NCBI RefSeq assembly: GCF_003385775.1
Contig: NZ_QRDP01000004.1
Coordinates: 620,001-684,000, forward strand
Direction: 5' to 3'
Origin: Parasphingopyxis lamellibrachiae
GTDB lineage: Bacteria > Pseudomonadota > Alphaproteobacteria > Sphingomonadales > Sphingomonadaceae
DNA length: 64,000 nucleotides
Of the stretch, positions 54,257 through 64,000 are shown piece after piece. Position 1 is the first letter of the stretch; every line of letters begins with the position of its first letter. The translations under genes were made by a program, and so were the position numbers. Below the pieces are notes generated by a model. That model was not told where the DNA came from and searched no databases. It was given only the letters and a program-made list of their open reading frames with translations.

Positions 54257-55302
54257 ATTCTGCCGATCAACCGGCGCGCGATGCGATCGGACACATCGGC
54301 AGCGGGATCGCCGGTTTCTTCGCTTTCCTGCCAAACCTGCTCAAGGCGTTCGGGAATTTTCGCGATCCGCGTCTCGACTTCCTCCTGGTCGCCCTGCCCC
54401 AGATATTCGAGGCCGACATTGATGATGCCGCCCGCGTTGATGACATAGTCTGGCGCAAACAGGATACCGCGGTCATGGATACGCTTGCCGTCGGCCGGCG
54501 TGGCCAGCTGGTTGTTGGCGCCACCGGCAACAGCCTTGCATCGAAGCGCGGCAATGCTCTTTTCGTCGAGAATGGCGCCCAGCGCGCAAGGGCTCACAAT
54601 ATCGGCTTCTACTGCAAGAATCTGATCGGCTGCCACGGCCTCGCCGCCATATTCGGTGGCAAGCGCGGTTGCGCGATCGACATTCACATCGGCCAGCGTG
54701 AGCCGCGCGCCTTCTCCGGCAAGCAGTTTTGCAAGCCCGCCGCCAACGCTGCCAATGCCCTGGACGGCGATATGAACATCCTTGACGCTGTCCGTCCCAA
54801 GCGCACGTTTCGCCGCAGCCCTCACACCGAGGAAAACACCGAGCGCGGTATAGGGACCGGGATCCCCGCCCGCAGCGCCACTCTCGACCGGAAGGCCGGA
54901 AACATGATCGGTTTCACCGCGGATGACGACCATATCGTCGTCCGTCATGCCGACATCTTCGGCCGTCACATACCGTCCGCCGAGGCTATCGATAATCCGC
55001 CCGAAGGCGCGCAGCATCTCCGGTGTTTTCGTGCGCGCTTCATCGGCGAGGATTACGGCTTTGCCGCCACCCATCGGCAGGCCGGCCATGGCGTTCTTGA
55101 AACTCATCCCGCGGGAAAGGCGCAGGGCATCGGTTATCGCCTGCGTCGAATCGGCATAGTGCCAGAAACGAACGCCCCCGGCTGCCGGCCCCAGATGGGT
55201 GGAATGTACGGCGATAATCGCGCTCAACCCGCTTTCGGCATCGCGAAACAGATGCACCGCCTCATGATCGTCAAAGTCGGGAAGGTCCCAGGTCGCGGAC
55301 AT
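54253..55302 (-). CDS. Leucine dehydrogenase-like Glu/Leu/Phe/Val dehydrogenase
   Basis: A 349-residue NAD-dependent amino-acid dehydrogenase. Substrate-binding residues are in LGPAAGGVRFW and MAGLPMGGGKAVILAD (catalytic Lys), and the NAD domain has VAVQGIGSVGGGLAKLL-like spacing in HIAVQGIGSVGGGLA. Length and motifs fit leucine or branched-chain amino-acid dehydrogenases. A role in degrading branched-chain amino acids to oxo acids is inferred. It is a single gene; tRNA-His lies 40 bases upstream, on the same strand. Confidence 0.93.
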   Translation of the reverse strand: MSATWDLPDFDDHEAVHLFRDAESGLSAIIAVHSTHLGPAAGGVRFWHYADSTQAITDALRLSRGMSFKNAMAGLPMGGGKAVILADEARTKTPEMLRAFGRIIDSLGGRYVTAEDVGMTDDDMVVIRGETDHVSGLPVESGAAGGDPGPYTALGVFLGVRAAAKRALGTDSVKDVHIAVQGIGSVGGGLAKLLAGEGARLTLADVNVDRATALATEYGGEAVAADQILAVEADIVSPCALGAILDEKSIAALRCKAVAGGANNQLATPADGKRIHDRGILFAPDYVINAGGIINVGLEYLGQGDQEEVETRIAKIPERLEQVWQESEETGDPAADVSDRIARRLIGRI

Positions 55303-55342
55303 TGCAAATTCCTGCGTAGCGGGTGATCAGATCAGCCGAAAA

Positions 55343-55420
55343 TGGGGCGATCGACGGGACTTGAACCCGCAACCTCCGGCATCACAAGCCGGCGTTCTAA
55401 CCAATTGAACTACGATCGCC
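55343..55420 (-). tRNA. tRNA-His (GTG) with encoded G-1
   Basis: A complete minus-strand tRNA. The loop TTGTGAT gives anticodon GTG. The acceptor GCGATCG pairs with CGATCGC, and the extra 5' G (G-1) faces C73, followed by an encoded CCA. The G-1:C73 pair is the ancestral bacterial identity element for histidyl-tRNA synthetase; several other alphaproteobacterial orders lack it. Confidence 0.96.
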
Positions 55421-55446
55421 ATAAGCGGCGTAAAAGCCAGCCGCGC

Positions 55447-55475
55447 ACATAGGGTCGCCAACGCCCTACCGTCAA
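55447..55475 (-). promoter_or_regulatory. Candidate promoter for tRNA-His
   Basis: On the minus strand TTGACG and CTATGT are exactly 17 bases apart, and the tRNA begins 26 bases after the -10 box. The -35 box is one base from consensus. Placement between tRNA-Val and tRNA-His gives tRNA-His its own promoter. Confidence 0.55.
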
Positions 55476-55536
55476 TGGTTTGTAATAAAATTACGGATGC
55501 TTTTCTTAAGGCTGCACCGGCAATTCAATAAGAATA

Positions 55537-55611
55537 TGGTGGGTGCGGCTGGGATTGAACCAGCGACCCCTGCCGTGTGAAGGCAGTGCTCTCCCACTGA
55601 GCTACGCACCC
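55537..55611 (-). tRNA. tRNA-Val (CAC)
   Basis: A complete minus-strand cloverleaf with acceptor GGGTGCG/CGCACCC, D-arm GCTC...GAGC, anticodon stem CTGCC/GGCAG and loop TTCACAC (anticodon CAC), an encoded CCA and A73. It lies downstream of hup, after the terminator at 55652. A short hairpin (55622-55642) lies between the two; no separate promoter was seen. Confidence 0.95.
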
Positions 55612-55651
55612 CCGTTTGAATCAGCCGCCCGATCGGTCGGCTGTTTAAAAG

Positions 55652-55682
55652 AAAAGTGGCGGGCACCATGACAGTGCCCGCC
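55652..55682 (-). terminator. Terminator after hup
   Basis: On the minus strand GGCGGGCAC and GTGCCCGCC form a perfect 9-bp stem with a 7-base loop, followed by ACTTTTCTTTT. It sits about 70 bases after the hup stop. The 450-base interval 55303-55753 otherwise holds only the two tRNAs, the tRNA-His promoter and a second weak hairpin. Confidence 0.75.
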
Positions 55683-55753
55683 TGTTTTCGCAGCTCTCAA
55701 TATCAAGCTACCGGCAAGCCCAGCCTGAACAGACCGGGCGAACAGAATACAGT

Positions 55754-56026
55754 CTAGTTGACGGCATCCTTGAGGCCTTTGCCGGCCTTGAACTTCGGCT
55801 GGGTCGAAGCAGGAATCTGCATCGGTTCGCCAGTGCGCGGATTGCGACCCGTCGAAGCTTTGCGTTCTGTCGTCGAGAAAGTTCCGAAACCAACCAGGCG
55901 AACTTCGCCGCCATTGCTGAGTGAGCTGGTGATCGTGTCGAACACTGCTTCACACGCTTTACCGGCATCAGCCTTGCTCAGGCCTGATGCATCCGCGACG
56001 GAAGAAATTAGTTCTTGCTTGTTCAT
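55754..56026 (-). CDS. HU family DNA-binding protein
   Basis: A 90-residue nucleoid protein starting MNKQELISSVADASGLSKADAGK. It carries the conserved VRLVGFGTFSTTERKASTGRNPRTGEPMQI arm (about residues 43-72, with the Pro-containing tip GRNPRTG) and ends in AGKGLKDAVN. HU bends DNA and organises the nucleoid. It follows lon after about 160 bases, an order found in many alphaproteobacteria, and has its own terminator. Confidence 0.96.
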   Translation of the reverse strand: MNKQELISSVADASGLSKADAGKACEAVFDTITSSLSNGGEVRLVGFGTFSTTERKASTGRNPRTGEPMQIPASTQPKFKAGKGLKDAVN

Positions 56027-56132
56027 GCTCTCCGCACCCCTTGTGTATGTATTAGGTAGAAATTTGACTCACGGCATCGCCGAGAGACGCATCTAAGTCC
56101 AATTCACCTATGGCTGTAAAGCCCTAAACCCA

Positions 56133-56161
56133 ACAAAAACGGGAAAAAACCGAGCTTTTCC
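56133..56161 (-). terminator. Weak candidate terminator after lon
   Basis: Minus-strand GGAAAA and TTTTCC could form a 6-bp, AT-rich stem with an 8-base loop, followed by CG and TTTTT. The stem is weak, and read-through into hup is quite possible. Confidence 0.25.
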
Positions 56162-56187
56162 GAATATCCTCGCAAATTTGTGGTGAT

Positions 56188-58599
56188 TCAGTGCCGAACC
56201 GTGGGCTCTCCGTCGCCCGGTACGCCGGTTGCAATTTGGGGACTCGGGTCAGTGGCTATCTCGTCCGCATCACTCCATTCGATCGGGATCACAGGACTGA
56301 TCAGAGCAAGCGCGAGCACTTCATCGACATGCGCGACCGGAATGATTTCCAGGCCGTCGCGAATATTTGCCGGGATCTCCGCAAGGTCTTTTTCATTTTC
56401 CTCCGGAATGGCGACAGTTTTGATTCCTCCGCGCAGCGCAGCCAGCAATTTTTCCTTCAGACCGCCGATCGGCAGCACACGACCGCGCAAGGTTACCTCG
56501 CCCGTCATCGCAATTTCCCGGTTTACGGGAATGCCGGTCAGGGTCGAAATCATCGCGGTGACCATACCAATGCCGGCGGACGGGCCATCCTTCGGCACCG
56601 CGCCTTCGGGAAGATGAACGTGGATGTCCTTCTTGCTGAATATGCTCGGTTTGATGCCATAGCTTGGCGCCCGCGCCTTGACGAAACTCATCGCAGCCTG
56701 GATCGACTCCTGCATTACGTCGCCGAGTTTGCCGGTCGTCTTGATCACGCCCTTGCCAGGTACAGTCACGGCTTCGATGGTCAGCAGTTCGCCGCCCACT
56801 TCTGTCCAGGCCAGCCCGGTGACTGCGCCTACCTGATCTTCTTCCTCGCCCATCCCGTAGCGGAATTTCGTCACACCGAGATAATCCGAAAGATTGTCCT
56901 TGGTGATCGTTACCGACTCGGTTTTGCCTTCGAGAATCTCCCGCAGCGCCTTGCGCGCCAATTTGGCGATTTCGCGTTCCAGCGTCCGGACGCCCGCTTC
57001 GCGGGTGTAATTGCGGATCATGGCGCGCAGGCCATCTTCCTCAAGAACGAATTCGCCCTCTTTCAGGCCATGGGCTTCGATCTGCTTCTCCAGCAGATGG
57101 CGCTTCGCAATCTCGACCTTCTCGTCTTCGGTATAGCCGGACAAGCGGATAATCTCCATCCGGTCGAGCAAGGGCTGCGGCAGATTCAGAGAGTTTGCCG
57201 TCGTCACGAACATAACATCCGAAAGATCGAGATCGATCTCCAGATAGTGATCCTGGAACTTGTCATTTTGTTCCGGGTCAAGAACTTCGAGGAGGGCCGA
57301 AGCGGGATCGCCGCGGAAATCCTGACCCAGCTTGTCGATCTCATCCAGCAGGAATAGCGGGTTCGATGTCCCTGCCTTTTTCAGGTTGCTGGCAATCTTG
57401 CCCGGCAGCGATCCTATATAGGTGCGGCGATGGCCGCGAATCTCGGCCTCGTCGCGCACGCCGCCAAGCGACTGGCGCACGAAATCGCGCCCCGTCGCGC
57501 GTGCAATAGACTTGCCGAGCGAAGTCTTGCCGACACCGGGAGGGCCAACCAGGCACAGGATCGGACCCTTGAGCTTGTTGGTGCGCGCCTGGACCGCAAG
57601 ATACTCGACGATCCGATCCTTGACCTTCTCCAGCGCGTAATGATCCTCGTCGAGAACCTTCTGCGCCTCGCCGATATCCTTTTTCAGTTTCGCTTTCTTG
57701 CCCCAGGGCAGGCCAAGCAGCGTATCGAGATAGTTGCGAACGACCGTTGCCTCGGCGGACATCGGCGCCATGGCCTTCAGCTTTTTCAGCTCGGATTGCG
57801 CCTTGGTTCGCGCTTCTTTGGAGAGCTTGGTTTCCTTGATCTTCTTGGAGAGTTCGGCGAGTTCATCGCCCTCGTCCTCGTCATCATTGCCAAGTTCGCG
57901 CTGGATCGCCTTCATCTGCTCGTTCAGATAATATTCGCGCTGGGTCTTCTCCATCTGGCGTTTGACGCGGCTCCGGATTTTTTTCTCGACCTGCAGCACG
58001 CCGAGTTCGCCTTCCATGAAGGCAAAGGCCATTTCGAGCCGCTTGGACGGATCGCGTTCTACCAGCATCGTCTGTTTGTCGGAAACCTTGGCACCGATAT
58101 TCGCCGCAACCGCGTCGGAAAGCTGTGAAGCTTCTTCGATCTGGCCCAGCTGGACGGCAGTTTCTTCGGGAATCTTCTTGTTGAGTTTCGCGTAGTTCTC
58201 GAACTGTTCGACAGTCGAGCGCATGAGTGCGGTAACTTCGGGACCCTCGCTGGGCTCTTCCTCGATTGTCGCAATATCGGCGATCAGATGTTCGTCGCGA
58301 AAATGAATATCCTCAAGCGTCGCACGCTGCTGCCCCTCGACGAGCACGCGAACGGTGCCGTCCGGCAGCTTCAATAGCTGCAGGACGGTTGCCGTAACGC
58401 CGATGTCGTACAGCGCGTCGCGATCGGGATCGTCCTCGGACGGATCCAGCTGCGCAACGAGGAAAATCGTCTTGTCGGCGGCCATTGCACGTTCAAGCGA
58501 AACGACGGATTTATCGCGTCCGACGAACAGCGGAACGATCATATGCGGAAAAACAACGATGTCGCGCAAAGGCAGGACAGGAAGGGACTGGGTGGTCAT
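56188..58599 (-). CDS. lon: ATP-dependent protease Lon
   Basis: An 803-residue LonA protease that degrades damaged and regulatory proteins. The N-terminal substrate domain starts [23 protein letters not shown] coiled-coil region precedes the AAA+ module with Walker [17 protein letters not shown] and Walker [11 protein letters not shown]. The C-terminal protease domain has the catalytic Ser in [14 protein letters not shown] and a Lys in [13 protein letters not shown]. No truncation. A good promoter lies upstream. Confidence 0.97.
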   Translation of the reverse strand: MTTQSLPVLPLRDIVVFPHMIVPLFVGRDKSVVSLERAMAADKTIFLVAQLDPSEDDPDRDALYDIGVTATVLQLLKLPDGTVRVLVEGQQRATLEDIHFRDEHLIADIATIEEEPSEGPEVTALMRSTVEQFENYAKLNKKIPEETAVQLGQIEEASQLSDAVAANIGAKVSDKQTMLVERDPSKRLEMAFAFMEGELGVLQVEKKIRSRVKRQMEKTQREYYLNEQMKAIQRELGNDDEDEGDELAELSKKIKETKLSKEARTKAQSELKKLKAMAPMSAEATVVRNYLDTLLGLPWGKKAKLKKDIGEAQKVLDEDHYALEKVKDRIVEYLAVQARTNKLKGPILCLVGPPGVGKTSLGKSIARATGRDFVRQSLGGVRDEAEIRGHRRTYIGSLPGKIASNLKKAGTSNPLFLLDEIDKLGQDFRGDPASALLEVLDPEQNDKFQDHYLEIDLDLSDVMFVTTANSLNLPQPLLDRMEIIRLSGYTEDEKVEIAKRHLLEKQIEAHGLKEGEFVLEEDGLRAMIRNYTREAGVRTLEREIAKLARKALREILEGKTESVTITKDNLSDYLGVTKFRYGMGEEEDQVGAVTGLAWTEVGGELLTIEAVTVPGKGVIKTTGKLGDVMQESIQAAMSFVKARAPSYGIKPSIFSKKDIHVHLPEGAVPKDGPSAGIGMVTAMISTLTGIPVNREIAMTGEVTLRGRVLPIGGLKEKLLAALRGGIKTVAIPEENEKDLAEIPANIRDGLEIIPVAHVDEVLALALISPVIPIEWSDADEIATDPSPQIATGVPGDGEPTVRH

Positions 58600-58637
58600 T
58601 CAAAACTCCAACTTCGGGCAAGGCCCGTTTTCCTGCG

Positions 58638-58666
58638 TTATATGGTGTTCCTGTCGCGCGTATCAA
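58638..58666 (-). promoter_or_regulatory. Candidate promoter of lon
   Basis: Minus-strand TTGATA and ATATAA lie exactly 17 bases apart, 39 bases before the lon start. The context CACCATATAAC also resembles the heat-shock sigma-32 -10 region, so either sigma factor may use it. lon is a heat-shock gene in many proteobacteria. Confidence 0.5.
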
Positions 58667-58799
58667 TGTGAGGCGGCTGCGAAGATGTGCATGATGCTCC
58701 GCCGCGGCCAAAAGGCCTTTGCCTCCCAACGCCGCGCAGCTAAACCCCTGAACCACGGGTCGGATCATTTTTCCGGCTGAAAACTACGTCAGGGGAATG

Positions 58800-61700
58800 A
58801 TGATCAACCGGGTTTTGATACTATTTTGCGCGGTCGTTGCTCTTGTTGGAACGGCCCAGGCCGCAAATGAACCGATATTCGAACCCGCCCCCGATTGGGT
58901 CGAACATATTGCAATCCCGGCTCCCGACCCCGCGCGGCCCGAGCAGGCCGTGCAAATTCTGCTCAACAGCAATCAAAATCGTTTTGGCATCGATACCGAC
59001 GAATTCTACTTTGAAACCGCGACGCTTGTGCAGACTCCGCAGGGGTTGGGCGCAATCGGCACGATTTCCATTCCCTGGCAACCAGAACTGCGTACGCTCG
59101 TCATCCACAAGGTGCACCTGATCCGCAATGGTGAAGTCATCGACCTGATGGGCAATGGGCAGGAATTCATCGTCTTGCGCCGGGAAAACAATCTGGAACA
59201 GGCGATGCTGGACGGTGTGCTGACCGCTGTTCTCCAGCCCGAAGGTTTGGAAGTCGGCGACATTCTCAATCTCGCCTACACGATCCGCACCCTGCCCTCC
59301 GACATCGCCTTCGGTTCCGAAGATTTCATGGTGCTGACCGACGGCCTTGCGATCCGCCAGCTTCATATGCGGCAGATCTGGCCGCGCGAAATGGAGGTGC
59401 AGTGGCAGTCGAGCGATGCCCTGGGCGAGCCCGTTGTCCGGAGCACGCGCGAAGGTTCCGAACTGACCCTGATTCTCGAGGATGCAAAAGGTGACGAGAT
59501 CATCGAAGATGCCCCGGCCCGCTTCCAATATCCTGCAACGTTCCAGATTTCGAGCTATCCGGACTGGGCTGCGGTTAGCACGCTGTTTGCTCCGCTTTAT
59601 GCCGAGGCGCAGCGGCTGGAGCCCGACTCGGTCCTGCTTGAAGAAATCGCAACCATCGCCGCCGCAAGCGACGATCCCCGCCAGCGCGCCATGGCCGCGC
59701 TCAGGCTGGTGCAGGACCGGGTTCGTTATGTTGCCCTGGCGATGGGCGACGGTGGCTATGTTCCCGCTTCGGCCGGCCAAACCTGGTCCCGGCGGTTCGG
59801 TGACTGCAAGGGCAAGACGGCACTGCTTCTCGCGCTGCTTCACGGCCTGGGGATCGAGGCGGAACCCGCCCTCGTCTCAACCAGCTGGGGCGATATTCTC
59901 ACCAATTCCCTGCCGCAAACGACCCTGTTCGATCATGTCATCGTCAGAGCCGTGATCGATGGCCGGACATTGTGGCTGGATGGCACTCGTCAGGGCGACC
60001 GGTTGGTGGAAGATGTCGTGTTTTCGCCTTATCGCTGGGCGCTCCCCGTCCGCGTGCAGGGCGCAAGTCTTGAAGAATTGCCACCGATACCGCCAGCGCG
60101 GCCGCTCATGGAAATCCGTGCAACGGCAGATGCATCGCGCGGCTTCAACGACAATGTTCCCGTAAGCGGCCAGATTATCTTCCGGGGCGAAACAGCATTG
60201 ATGATGCAACTGGCTGCAAATGAATCCGGCAGTGAGGAAATGGCCCGGCTTATCCAGGAATCGATGATCGAATCGCTCGATGTCGAGGCAGTTGCGAATC
60301 TCGAGATCGCAAATGATGACGAGACCGGCGAGTTCTCGATCAGTTTTTCTGGAGAGATGCCGCTGCCCTGGGCACGCGAGACGACCAACGGTCCGATGCG
60401 CTATACTCTGGACAACGATATCATCGACTGGAATTTCGCCTTCGAACGCGATGAGGAAAGCGATGCTCCTCCGCCGATCACTTTGCCCTTCCCCGCATAT
60501 TTCGAAATGCATGAGACAGTTATCCTGCCAGACGATGGCGAGGGGTTTTCGATCGAAGGCGACGATATCGACGAAGTTCTGGCCGGGACGCAATTGGCGC
60601 GAACGCTGACCCTGGAAGACGGCCGAGCGGTCTCACGCCTGATATTCCGCAGGCTGCAATTTGAAATTAGTGCCGAACAGGCACGGGCAGATCTCGCGCG
60701 GATCGAAGAAATCGGCGACGATCAGGCCTATATCGTGGCGCCCCAGGATTACAGTATGTCCAGTGCTGAACGGACGGCCCTGATCGAAACGGAACCGACC
60801 ACGGCTGCAGACTATATCCGCCGTGGATTTCTGTTCATCACGGAAGGTCAGTTTGAACAGGCCGCCACCGATTTCGGCGAAGCTGCCAATCTCGAGCCGG
60901 AAAACGCCGAAGCACTGGCGCATTACGGGCTCGCCCTTGTCTACCGCAACCGGCTCGATGAGGCACAAGTTGCCCTGGACCGCGCGGTGGCTCTCGATCC
61001 CGAAAATTTCGTCGTCCACCAGTCCTTCGGTTTGCTACACATGGCGAACAATCGGCCCGAAGCCGCGATAGAAGCCTATGGGCGCTCGCTTGAAATCAGC
61101 GCGGAAAATTTCTTCACGCGCAACGCACGGGCTCAGGCTCATGCGTATATGGCCGATTATGGCGCCGCGCTGGCCGATTATGAAAGCCTGTACGAGGTCG
61201 ATCCTTCAGCCTTTTATCTGCTGAACTCGATTGCCGAGATTCATGCGGCCCAGGGCGATGAAGATGCCGCTCTGGCAAGCGCCCGGGAGTTTGCCGATAG
61301 GTCGGACAGCAATTCTCTCTACATCCGGCTGTTGCGGCGCTTTGGCCGTGAAGACGATGCGATGCGCTCATATACCGAGGCCAGGGCCTCGCTCGATGCA
61401 GACATTGCTGACACGGCCGAGCCGGACGTCGGTTTACTAGCAAGGCGCGCCCATTTACTCGCAAATTTTGGCGACTATCCGGCTGCTATTGAACAACTCA
61501 CCGTTCTCGTCGACCGAGAAGACGTTGAGAATAACTATCTGAACGACCGCTGCTGGATGCGGATGCAGGGAAATTATCAACTTTCCGAGGCGCTGTCCGA
61601 TTGCCAGCGCGCGCTGGATCAGGATTCTGAAAATGCGGGGATAATGGATAGCCTGGCATGGGTTCAGTTGCGCATGGGACGGATCGAACAGGCTGCCGAA

Positions 61701-61910
61701 ACATTCGATCGGACGCTTGAACTGCAACCGCTTCTGCCCAGTGCGCTTTACGGGCGGAGCCTGGTGCATGCGATGCAGGGCAACCGGGAAGCTGCAAACA
61801 GGGACCTCGCTGCAGCGCGGCGGGGATCCTGGACCATCGTAGCGGAATATGGAGACTGGCTGGGCGACATGACGCCGCCCGAAACCGAGCCCGCTGAAAC
61901 CCAGCCCTAA
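58800..61910 (+). CDS. Secreted DUF3857/transglutaminase-like/TPR protein
   Basis: A 1036-residue exported protein. After the signal [21 protein letters not shown] comes a DUF3857 domain (about residues 50-270), then a transglutaminase-like domain with a complete Cys336 ([11 protein letters not shown]), His379 (FDHVIV) and Asp394 (WLDGT) triad. A beta-rich section follows, and the last 350 residues form TPR repeats (for example [22 protein letters not shown]). Family members are common but uncharacterised in Bacteroidetes and Proteobacteria. The start is the second ATG with AGGGG 4 bases upstream. The stop shares CTAA with clpX. Confidence 0.88.
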   Translation: MINRVLILFCAVVALVGTAQAANEPIFEPAPDWVEHIAIPAPDPARPEQAVQILLNSNQNRFGIDTDEFYFETATLVQTPQGLGAIGTISIPWQPELRTLVIHKVHLIRNGEVIDLMGNGQEFIVLRRENNLEQAMLDGVLTAVLQPEGLEVGDILNLAYTIRTLPSDIAFGSEDFMVLTDGLAIRQLHMRQIWPREMEVQWQSSDALGEPVVRSTREGSELTLILEDAKGDEIIEDAPARFQYPATFQISSYPDWAAVSTLFAPLYAEAQRLEPDSVLLEEIATIAAASDDPRQRAMAALRLVQDRVRYVALAMGDGGYVPASAGQTWSRRFGDCKGKTALLLALLHGLGIEAEPALVSTSWGDILTNSLPQTTLFDHVIVRAVIDGRTLWLDGTRQGDRLVEDVVFSPYRWALPVRVQGASLEELPPIPPARPLMEIRATADASRGFNDNVPVSGQIIFRGETALMMQLAANESGSEEMARLIQESMIESLDVEAVANLEIANDDETGEFSISFSGEMPLPWARETTNGPMRYTLDNDIIDWNFAFERDEESDAPPPITLPFPAYFEMHETVILPDDGEGFSIEGDDIDEVLAGTQLARTLTLEDGRAVSRLIFRRLQFEISAEQARADLARIEEIGDDQAYIVAPQDYSMSSAERTALIETEPTTAADYIRRGFLFITEGQFEQAATDFGEAANLEPENAEALAHYGLALVYRNRLDEAQVALDRAVALDPENFVVHQSFGLLHMANNRPEAAIEAYGRSLEISAENFFTRNARAQAHAYMADYGAALADYESLYEVDPSAFYLLNSIAEIHAAQGDEDAALASAREFADRSDSNSLYIRLLRRFGREDDAMRSYTEARASLDADIADTAEPDVGLLARRAHLLANFGDYPAAIEQLTVLVDREDVENNYLNDRCWMRMQGNYQLSEALSDCQRALDQDSENAGIMDSLAWVQLRMGRIEQAAETFDRTLELQPLLPSALYGRSLVHAMQGNREAANRDLAAARRGSWTIVAEYGDWLGDMTPPETEPAETQP

Positions 61911-63178
61911 GCCGCGTCGTCGGCAGTCTTTTCTTCGGCCTTGGCGAATACCCGAACCGGTTCCTTGCGGCCTTCGACAACATCCTTGTCGATCACTACT
62001 TCGGTAACATTTTCAAGGGTTGGCAGATCGAACATCGAATCCAGCAAGATGCCTTCGAGGATCGACCGAAGGCCGCGGGCACCGGTTTTGCGTTCAATCG
62101 CCTTTTTGGCGATGGCAACCAGCGCGTCATCGGTAAATTCGAGCTTCACATCTTCCATGTCGAAGAGTTTCGCATATTGCTTGACCAGCGCATTTTTCGG
62201 TTCGCTCAGAATCTTGATCAGCGCATCTTCATCGAGATCGTCGAGCGTTGCGATAACCGGCAAACGGCCGACAAATTCGGGGATCAGGCCATATTTGAGC
62301 AGATCTTCCGGCTCAACATGGCGCAGCACTTCGCCAACCTTACGTTCTTCCGGCGCTTCGACATGGGCACCAAAGCCCATCGATTTACCCTGCATGCGGT
62401 CTGCGATCACCTTGTCGAGTCCCGAAAAAGCGCCGCCGCAGACGAACAGGATGTTGGTCGTATCGACCTGGAGGAATTCCTGCTGCGGATGCTTGCGGCC
62501 GCCCTGTGGCGGAACGCTTGCCGTCGTACCTTCCATCAGCTTGAGCAGAGCCTGCTGCACGCCCTCGCCAGAAACGTCGCGCGTGATTGAGGGATTGTCG
62601 GACTTACGGCTGATCTTGTCGATCTCGTCGATATAGACGATGCCGCGCTGGGCGCGCTCGACATTGTAATCGGACGCCTGAAGCAGTTTCAGGATGATAT
62701 TCTCAACATCTTCGCCGACATAGCCCGCTTCGGTGAGCGTGGTCGCATCGGCCATCGTGAAGGGCACGTCGAGAATGCGTGCGAGGGTCTGTGCGAGCAA
62801 GGTCTTGCCGCAGCCCGTGGGGCCGACGAGCATGATGTTCGATTTGGCAAGTTCGACATCGCCGCCCGTGGAACCGTGGTTAAGCCGCTTGTAATGGTTA
62901 TGGACGGCAACCGAGAGGACTCTCTTCGCCCTGCCCTGACCGATTACATAATCATCGAGAACTTCGCAGATTTCCTGCGGTGACGGCACTCCGCCTTCGC
63001 GCTTGGAGGCGATTGCGCCCTTCGTTTCTTCGCGAATGATGTCGTTGCACAGCTCGACGCATTCATCGCAGATGAACACGGTCGGCCCGGCAATCAGCTT
63101 ACGCACCTCATGCTGCGATTTTCCGCAGAAAGAGCAATAAAGCGTGCTCTTCGAATCACCGCCGCTAAGCTTCGTCAT
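61907..63178 (-). CDS. clpX: ATP-dependent Clp protease ATP-binding subunit ClpX
   Basis: A 423-residue AAA+ unfoldase that delivers substrates to ClpP. The N-terminal zinc domain has Cys15, Cys18, Cys37 and Cys40. The ATPase part has Walker [16 protein letters not shown], Walker [11 protein letters not shown], sensor 1 and the ClpP-binding loop region. I set the start at MTKLSGGD because it begins the zinc domain and GGAGG lies 8 bases upstream. It follows clpP on the same strand with about 107 bases and a possible own promoter. Confidence 0.96.
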   Translation of the reverse strand: MTKLSGGDSKSTLYCSFCGKSQHEVRKLIAGPTVFICDECVELCNDIIREETKGAIASKREGGVPSPQEICEVLDDYVIGQGRAKRVLSVAVHNHYKRLNHGSTGGDVELAKSNIMLVGPTGCGKTLLAQTLARILDVPFTMADATTLTEAGYVGEDVENIILKLLQASDYNVERAQRGIVYIDEIDKISRKSDNPSITRDVSGEGVQQALLKLMEGTTASVPPQGGRKHPQQEFLQVDTTNILFVCGGAFSGLDKVIADRMQGKSMGFGAHVEAPEERKVGEVLRHVEPEDLLKYGLIPEFVGRLPVIATLDDLDEDALIKILSEPKNALVKQYAKLFDMEDVKLEFTDDALVAIAKKAIERKTGARGLRSILEGILLDSMFDLPTLENVTEVVIDKDVVEGRKEPVRVFAKAEEKTADDAA

Positions 63179-63215
63179 ATAAATTTCCTCCGGCCGCCAT
63201 TGCGCAGCCGTCAAC

Positions 63216-63245
63216 AGTTTAGCCCGTCAGAGCATGTCTCGACAA
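63216..63245 (-). promoter_or_regulatory. Candidate promoter of clpX
   Basis: Minus-strand TTGTCG and TAAACT are separated by 18 bases and lie in the clpP-clpX gap, about 37 bases before the clpX start. It would allow clpX to be expressed independently of clpP. Confidence 0.35.
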
Positions 63246-63285
63246 TGACTTATTACACAAGAAAGTGGCTATCGGCTTAATCGCC

Positions 63286-63912
63286 CTAGCTATCGGATTT
63301 GGCTTCGTTTTCCGGACGTTTCTCATACACTTCGTCGATAAGGCCGAAAGCCTTGGCCTCGTCCGCATCGAAAAACTTGTCGCGATCGACATTCTTTTCG
63401 ATCTCTTCGACCGGTTGACCGGAATATTTGGCCATCAGCTCATTCATCTTGGCCCGCGTCTTGATCAGCTCTTTGGCGTGGATCTCGACATCGGCGGCCG
63501 TGCCCTGCATCCCGCTCGATGGCTGGTGGATCATTACCTTGGCGTTGGCCAGCGCAACCCGCATGCCCGGCTCGCCGGCCGTCAGCAGAAACGCACCCAT
63601 CGATGCCGCAAAACCGACGCACACCGTACCGACGCGCGGGCGGATATATTGCATGGTATCATGGATAGCCATGCCGGCCGTAACCGATCCGCCGGGCGAA
63701 TTGATGTACATGTAAATGTCTTTTTTCGGATTTTCCGATTCAAGGAACAGAAGCTGCGCTGTGATCAGCGACGCCATATTGTCCTCTACAGGTCCGGTGA
63801 GGAATATGATCCGGTCGCGCAAAAGTCGCGAAAAAATGTCGAAACTCCGCTCGCCGCGATTGGATTGTTCGATAACGATGGGGACGAGCGAGTCTTGAAT
63901 GGGATCGTACAT
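63286..63912 (-). CDS. clpP: ATP-dependent Clp protease proteolytic subunit ClpP
   Basis: A 208-residue serine protease. The catalytic Ser104 is in [13 protein letters not shown], and His129 is in [10 protein letters not shown]; the Asp lies further on in the C-terminal half. The N-terminus [23 protein letters not shown] is typical, so two rings of seven are expected. Ribosome site AAAGG precedes the ATG by 6 bases. The following clpX gene encodes its partner. Trigger factor is often encoded upstream, outside the window. Confidence 0.97.
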   Translation of the reverse strand: MYDPIQDSLVPIVIEQSNRGERSFDIFSRLLRDRIIFLTGPVEDNMASLITAQLLFLESENPKKDIYMYINSPGGSVTAGMAIHDTMQYIRPRVGTVCVGFAASMGAFLLTAGEPGMRVALANAKVMIHQPSSGMQGTAADVEIHAKELIKTRAKMNELMAKYSGQPVEEIEKNVDRDKFFDADEAKAFGLIDEVYEKRPENEAKSDS

Positions 63913-63942
63913 GTTGGACCTTTCCGGGAAATCAGTTTCGCC

Positions 63943-63971
63943 AACATTGCGACTTTGGCGCTTCGCTTCAA
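63943..63971 (-). promoter_or_regulatory. Possible heat-shock-type promoter of clpP
   Basis: Minus-strand CTTGAAG (a sigma-32-like -35) and AATGTT lie 17 bases apart, 31 bases before clpP. The -10 match is poor. The last 88 bases of the window (63913-64000) hold only this region. Confidence 0.25.
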
Positions 63972-64000
63972 GGGGGCTTAGCGATTGAAGGGCAGTCCCG

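Overview
The window looks like a chromosomal segment of an alphaproteobacterium, most likely a member of the Sphingomonadales. Base composition is moderately GC-rich. The evidence is the gene order: surA-pdxA-rsmA, pckA divergent from chvI-chvG, rapZ with a mannose-type EIIA and HPr, and clpP-clpX with lon, hup and tRNA-Val. A complete exosortase A (XrtA) exopolysaccharide locus of the kind common in sphingomonads adds to this. I see no insertion sequences, prophage, CRISPR array, rRNA or plasmid functions.

Layout. 1-9.4 kb: housekeeping genes for outer-membrane protein folding (surA), vitamin B6 (pdxA), rRNA methylation (rsmA, an RsmB-like enzyme), GMP synthesis (guaB), a secreted M28 peptidase and a stomatin/NfeD membrane pair. 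9.4-15.4 kb: pckA and the ChvI/ChvG two-component system run into a permease-less PTS branch (rapZ, EIIA, HPr) that lacks hprK between chvG and rapZ. 15.4-19.3 kb: a tightly overlapped operon of a TrmH-like methyltransferase (probable CTG start), a membrane hydrolase-like protein, a cytochrome P450, a 31-residue lipoprotein and a second lipoprotein. 19.3-23.6 kb: rmuC, def (with a His-rich insertion), recR, fmt and truA.

23.6-42.0 kb is the accessory heart of the window, a complete XrtA locus. A long minus-strand set encodes an acyl-CoA ligase, a PLP decarboxylase, Wza-, Wzz- and Wzc-like export proteins, an outer-membrane barrel, an ATPase, a polysaccharide deacetylase, a FemAB protein, a glycosyltransferase, the exosortase and an amidotransferase. 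A divergent plus-strand set encodes an acyltransferase, an acyl carrier protein and two atypical alpha/beta hydrolases. The export and sortase parts are recognisable. The ligase/decarboxylase/ACP/acyltransferase/hydrolase part looks like a small biosynthetic pathway whose product I cannot name, and it is the best candidate here for an undescribed function.

42.0-64.0 kb: trxB, tRNA-Met, several small or poorly known genes, kup, ald, a cytochrome c maturation cluster (ccmC-D-E-F-G-H-I, with a small ccmD and no ccmA or ccmB), a DMT transporter, a leucine-dehydrogenase-like gene, tRNA-His and tRNA-Val, hup, lon, a large transglutaminase/TPR protein, clpX and clpP. Genes are packed very tightly. 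Many operon neighbours overlap by ATGA or GTGA, and four convergent pairs share a 4-bp stop-codon tetramer.
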